Shown here: piece by piece, positions 61,103 through 64,000 of the stretch
How the letters are laid out: each line of letters starts with the position of its first letter
How positions within the stretch are numbered: the first letter of the stretch is position 1
NCBI GenBank assembly: GCA_024663395.1
Contig: JANFAH010000010.1
Coordinates: 310,001 to 374,000 of the forward strand
Direction of reading: 5' to 3'
From: Pisolithus tinctorius
Taxonomy: Eukaryota > Basidiomycota > Agaricomycetes > Boletales > Pisolithaceae
DNA: 64,000 nucleotides
The notes under the pieces: model-generated
Database searches by the model: none
The model's input: only the letters and a program-made list of their open reading frames with translations
Told to the model about the DNA's origin: nothing
Position numbers and translations under genes: made by a program

Positions 61103-64000
61103 TTATACAATACATTCCGCCGCTTCCATACATGCGTCCAGTAGACACCCATGGTTATTAGTAGGGGTCACATCTTTCAGCCGGGAGCCCACAGCTTGAA
61201 GGATAACATCTCGCCTGGGATTGAACGTCAGAGGGGGATATGTCTGCACCCAGAAAGCAACAAGTACTCACTGTATCTGCCCATATACAACCCTAACATC
61301 GTGCTTCATTGACTGTATGTGGCACGGCCACGTAGAAAAGGTTGCAACATCGAATATAAAAGACACTATCGCCTTGGCTTTGACACTAGGGTATAAGATC
61401 GAAACGTCGGCAGAGAAACCTGAGGGGTTCTCTTTAAAACTGATATAGAACTTGATAGCAACCAATCTAAATTGTAATTGCAGTCGAGAACAACAGGACC
61501 AATACGTTCCAACGAACTCGACAATCTGGTGGGGGGTAGATGAGGTCATTCGAAGTCCAACCAAATGCGCGAGACATACGTACCTTGCGAAGGCTATTGC
61601 TCACCTCCGGTCGATTGACGAGTTCTTTCGCCGCTCGCAAGACGACACTGCTGAACACTGGGAAAACTTCCGTCCTCTTTGCATCCGGGAACTTTTGAAT
61701 TTGGACAGTTCCAACCACAGGACGACATCGAACACAGGTCGCAGACACTTCGTATGTGGATTGCATAAGCAAATTTCAAGAGATCATCTTCAACTTTGGT
61801 TATCTCCACCATGTGCAACCGTTGCAGCGTCTCCAGTTCACCTGTCGATCGATCAGTTAACTGGTGACACTCGCGAATGTGTTCAGCGGGATTCACCCTT
61901 AAGTCGGAAAACTTCTGCATGAGTACTGTTCTTCTGTACATTGATGAGTCGCTCGGTCTTCTCAATCGATGCGGAAACTTCAGCCTTCTCCGTTTGGACC
62001 TCCTTGAGCTTTTCCTCGATACGACTGAGCTTCGCCTTGGCTTCCTCGACTTCCCGACGGTAATTGTCAAGTTCCGTACTACGAGATGTCCAATGCCACT
62101 GTACAATAAACTACGAGCATGAATGTCACACTTACCCCTGTTCAGATATGCTCGCCTTGAGTTCCTTCAGATAATCTTGATCGCAGGCTTCTAACTCTAC
62201 AATTTCTGTCGTCTCCTTCTCCAGCTCTTCCACGAGCTGATCGTGTTCCTGCTGCAAGCCAGGAAGGATACTTTGGGCCTCGTGGATAACTCCCTCGAGA
62301 AATTTGGCATCCTTGGTAGTGGTGTGGTTCAGTGATTACGCGCATACAGGTTGATATAAACCATACCTTCTCCAAATGCTCAAAGCCCTTGCTAGCCTTC
62401 TGATCCAACTGTTCGACCCACTGCAATTTCCAATCGTACCACTCTGACTTCGCCTGTTCGTGGTTATGGACCTTAATCAACTTTAACTGGTGGATCAGCT
62501 CCGCCTGTCCGGTCTCGTCCGCGGAGATGAACTCTTGGAAGAGCTGCGGCGTCATCTCGAGTGCTTCTTCCTCAGCCTCTCGGTATATAGATTGGATGCG
62601 TTCGATCCACGCTTGGAGATCCTTGCTTACATGGTATAGAGCTCGAGTTGTGGCACGTCCACTGCCATGGCCACCATATATTCTGCTAGAGGTATTTGTC
62701 CATCGACTGATGCTCGCCGTGAAGGACGAAGGGTAGAGGGATGGATACTTTGTCGGCGGGGTGCAGTAATCTCATCCATAAATCGAATGCCCGTCATCTC
62801 AAAGAATTGTTGAATCGAAATTGGCGGACCGTCTTCCTCTTCACTGCTCGCTTGTTGGACGTCCTCTCGCCATTGCTCGGTTGCTTCAGTTGTTGGCTCA
62901 CCAATTGGCAGCGAATTATTCGGGCCTTCGTCATCGCTACCGTCACCCCCATCCTGGGCCACATCGAGCATGGAGTCTTCGACAGGGTTCTGCTGAGGAG
63001 ATGGAAGCGGATTTGGCTCAGGTAATTGGTCATCATGAGAGGATTCAATGACCATCGACACTTCATGCAGCTGGGGGGGAAGTGCAGCTTCCGAGAGCTG
63101 TGTTTCCGTCTGCTCAGCTGACTCCGCTGTATCTTCCATGACACGGTCCTTCCCCGCTCTGTCTTTCTCTGCAGAAACGTTGAATCGGGGGAGTACTCCT
63201 TCTGCATCTCTAGTTACGGCGATGCTCTTCCTCCTGGCTCCCATGGCTTGTTTACCTGGGGAGGATGGTCGACCTGACTGACTAGCGTCACCAGTGGAAA
63301 GAGGGGTGACCGCTTCTCCGAAACTTTTCCGCTGGGCAAGGTATCCTGAGGGCCTTCGTAGACCAAGTGGTGCACGTTTGCTTGGACCAGCCTCGGATTG
63401 TGTCCCTTGCCTAGCTTGGGGCGGTGCTATCTTGGTGGGTGATAGTCTAGAAGGAGCATTCGGAGGCCGCGGCAATTCATGACGAGTCAAACCTGCGGTC
63501 AACTTCTCGGGACCCGAGGGTTTCTTGGCTGGGCTCGACCGACCGTCAGGAATATGGGCAGCAGCAGCGGATCGCTTTTCGGGAACCGGGCGGGAAACGG
63601 GAGGAGCGAAATTCGCACTGAATTTCTTAGGTGAAGGCGGAAGTGAGTTGGCTTTGGAAGGAGACGGTGGTCGTGCGGTTGTCGCAGGAGTTCGCGGGCG
63701 TGGAATAAAGCTGAATTTTTGCGGTGTAACAGCAATATTCTGGGGTTCCGCTATTGCAGGCTTCGCGGGTCAGGCAGATTGCATGCAATTAAATATATAC
63801 CTACCAGTTCGCCTTCACTACCTGCAGGAGTCGGGGATGACGGTTTCCCTGTAACCGGGTTGGTCTGTTGCGGAACTTTTAACGATTCGGTAGCCGGTAT
63901 TGTTGATGGCACCTCAGGAGAGCCCCCTTGTCGTTGCTCACCGTATACAGAAGTACGTCCATGGTTGAATCGCCAGTGCTTGGGGCAAGGCTTATTCGCC
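61103..64000 (-). CDS. SPC7: Spc7/KNL1 kinetochore scaffold, N-terminus beyond window edge
   Basis: On the minus strand from the right edge: a Ser/Pro/Lys-rich disordered region (KFSFIPRPRTPATTARP, PLGLRRPSGYLAQRKSFGEA), an acidic stretch, then the Spc7 signature IQQFFEMTGIRFMDEITAPR (near 62780-62830). A coiled coil follows: EEEALEMTPQLFQEFISA, HQLKLIKVHNHEQAKSEWYD, GVIHEAQSILPGLQQEHDQL, DYLKELKASISEQG, NYRREVEEAKAKLSRIEEKL. It ends with a C-terminal RWD region, SGFSADVSILYPSVKAKAIV with FDVATFSTWPCHIQSM, and a last exon HGCLLDACMEAAECIV (stop 61103). Role (established): KMN-network outer kinetochore protein that recruits Bub1/Bub3. MELT repeats are not visible in the part shown. A base seems missing near 62632 (before SKDLQAWIERIQ), and the phase of the last junction is uncertain. 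Confidence 0.88.

Noticed and set aside
1..64000. CRISPR arrays, rRNA genes, bacterial-type insertion sequences, reverse transcriptase or transposase genes
   Set aside because: None seen on either strand.

Overview
The window reads as nuclear DNA of a mushroom-forming basidiomycete (Agaricomycete). The evidence is many short introns (about 40-120 nt) with GT...CTGAC/CTAAC...AG signals, a NACHT protein of the mushroom type, a Pho80-type cyclin, a lineage-typical G-alpha, a dynein heavy chain that holds only the tail, and a tRNA with a canonical intron at 37/38. There are no operons, CRISPR arrays or rRNA genes. All calls come from reading translations; no search was run.

Layout. 1-2.0 kb: 5' part of a NACHT NTPase (minus). 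2.8-11.9 kb: a decayed tandem array that alternates a GPALPP/DUF3752-type gene (minus) with a gene coding an OTT_1508-like nucleic-acid deaminase fused to a MYND zinc finger (plus), in the order GPALPP-1, deaminase-1 (nonsense codon), GPALPP-2 remnant, deaminase-2 (deaminase half open), GPALPP-3. 12.1-13.5 kb: an intact Chs7-type chitin synthase export chaperone. 13.5-22.7 kb: a gene desert. 22.8-24.7 kb: Pho80-like cyclin. 24.7-29.4 kb: a second desert. 29.5-30.4 kb: a small conserved glycine-rich protein, divergent from the meiotic ZIP4/SPO22 gene (30.5-35.4 kb), which converges on UTP18 (35.5-37.7 kb). 39.1-40.8 kb: G-alpha. 42.7-45.7 kb: cullin-4. 46.0 kb: a short retroposed sequence with target-site duplication and poly-A. 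47.7-51.1 and 57.3-60.7 kb: two direct copies of a ~3.4 kb block, each an inverted (head-to-head) pair of a 155-residue protein gene. Between them lie the dynein tail gene (51.7-55.9 kb) and tRNA-Pro(CGG). 61.1-64 kb: kinetochore Spc7/KNL1 (minus, runs off the right edge).

The most interesting items are: the deaminase-MYND fusion beside an NLR-like NACHT gene, in a locus that is duplicating and decaying; a predicted one-nucleotide exon in G-alpha; a conserved 9-nt exon in the palindromic gene family, with one copy in which keeping an intron offsets a frameshift; and the tail-only dynein gene.

Caution: single-base frame breaks occur in genes that should be essential (UTP18, cullin-4, dynein, Spc7), several of them at homopolymer runs. 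Much of the apparent decay may be consensus error in the assembly, so every 'pseudogene' call here carries that doubt.
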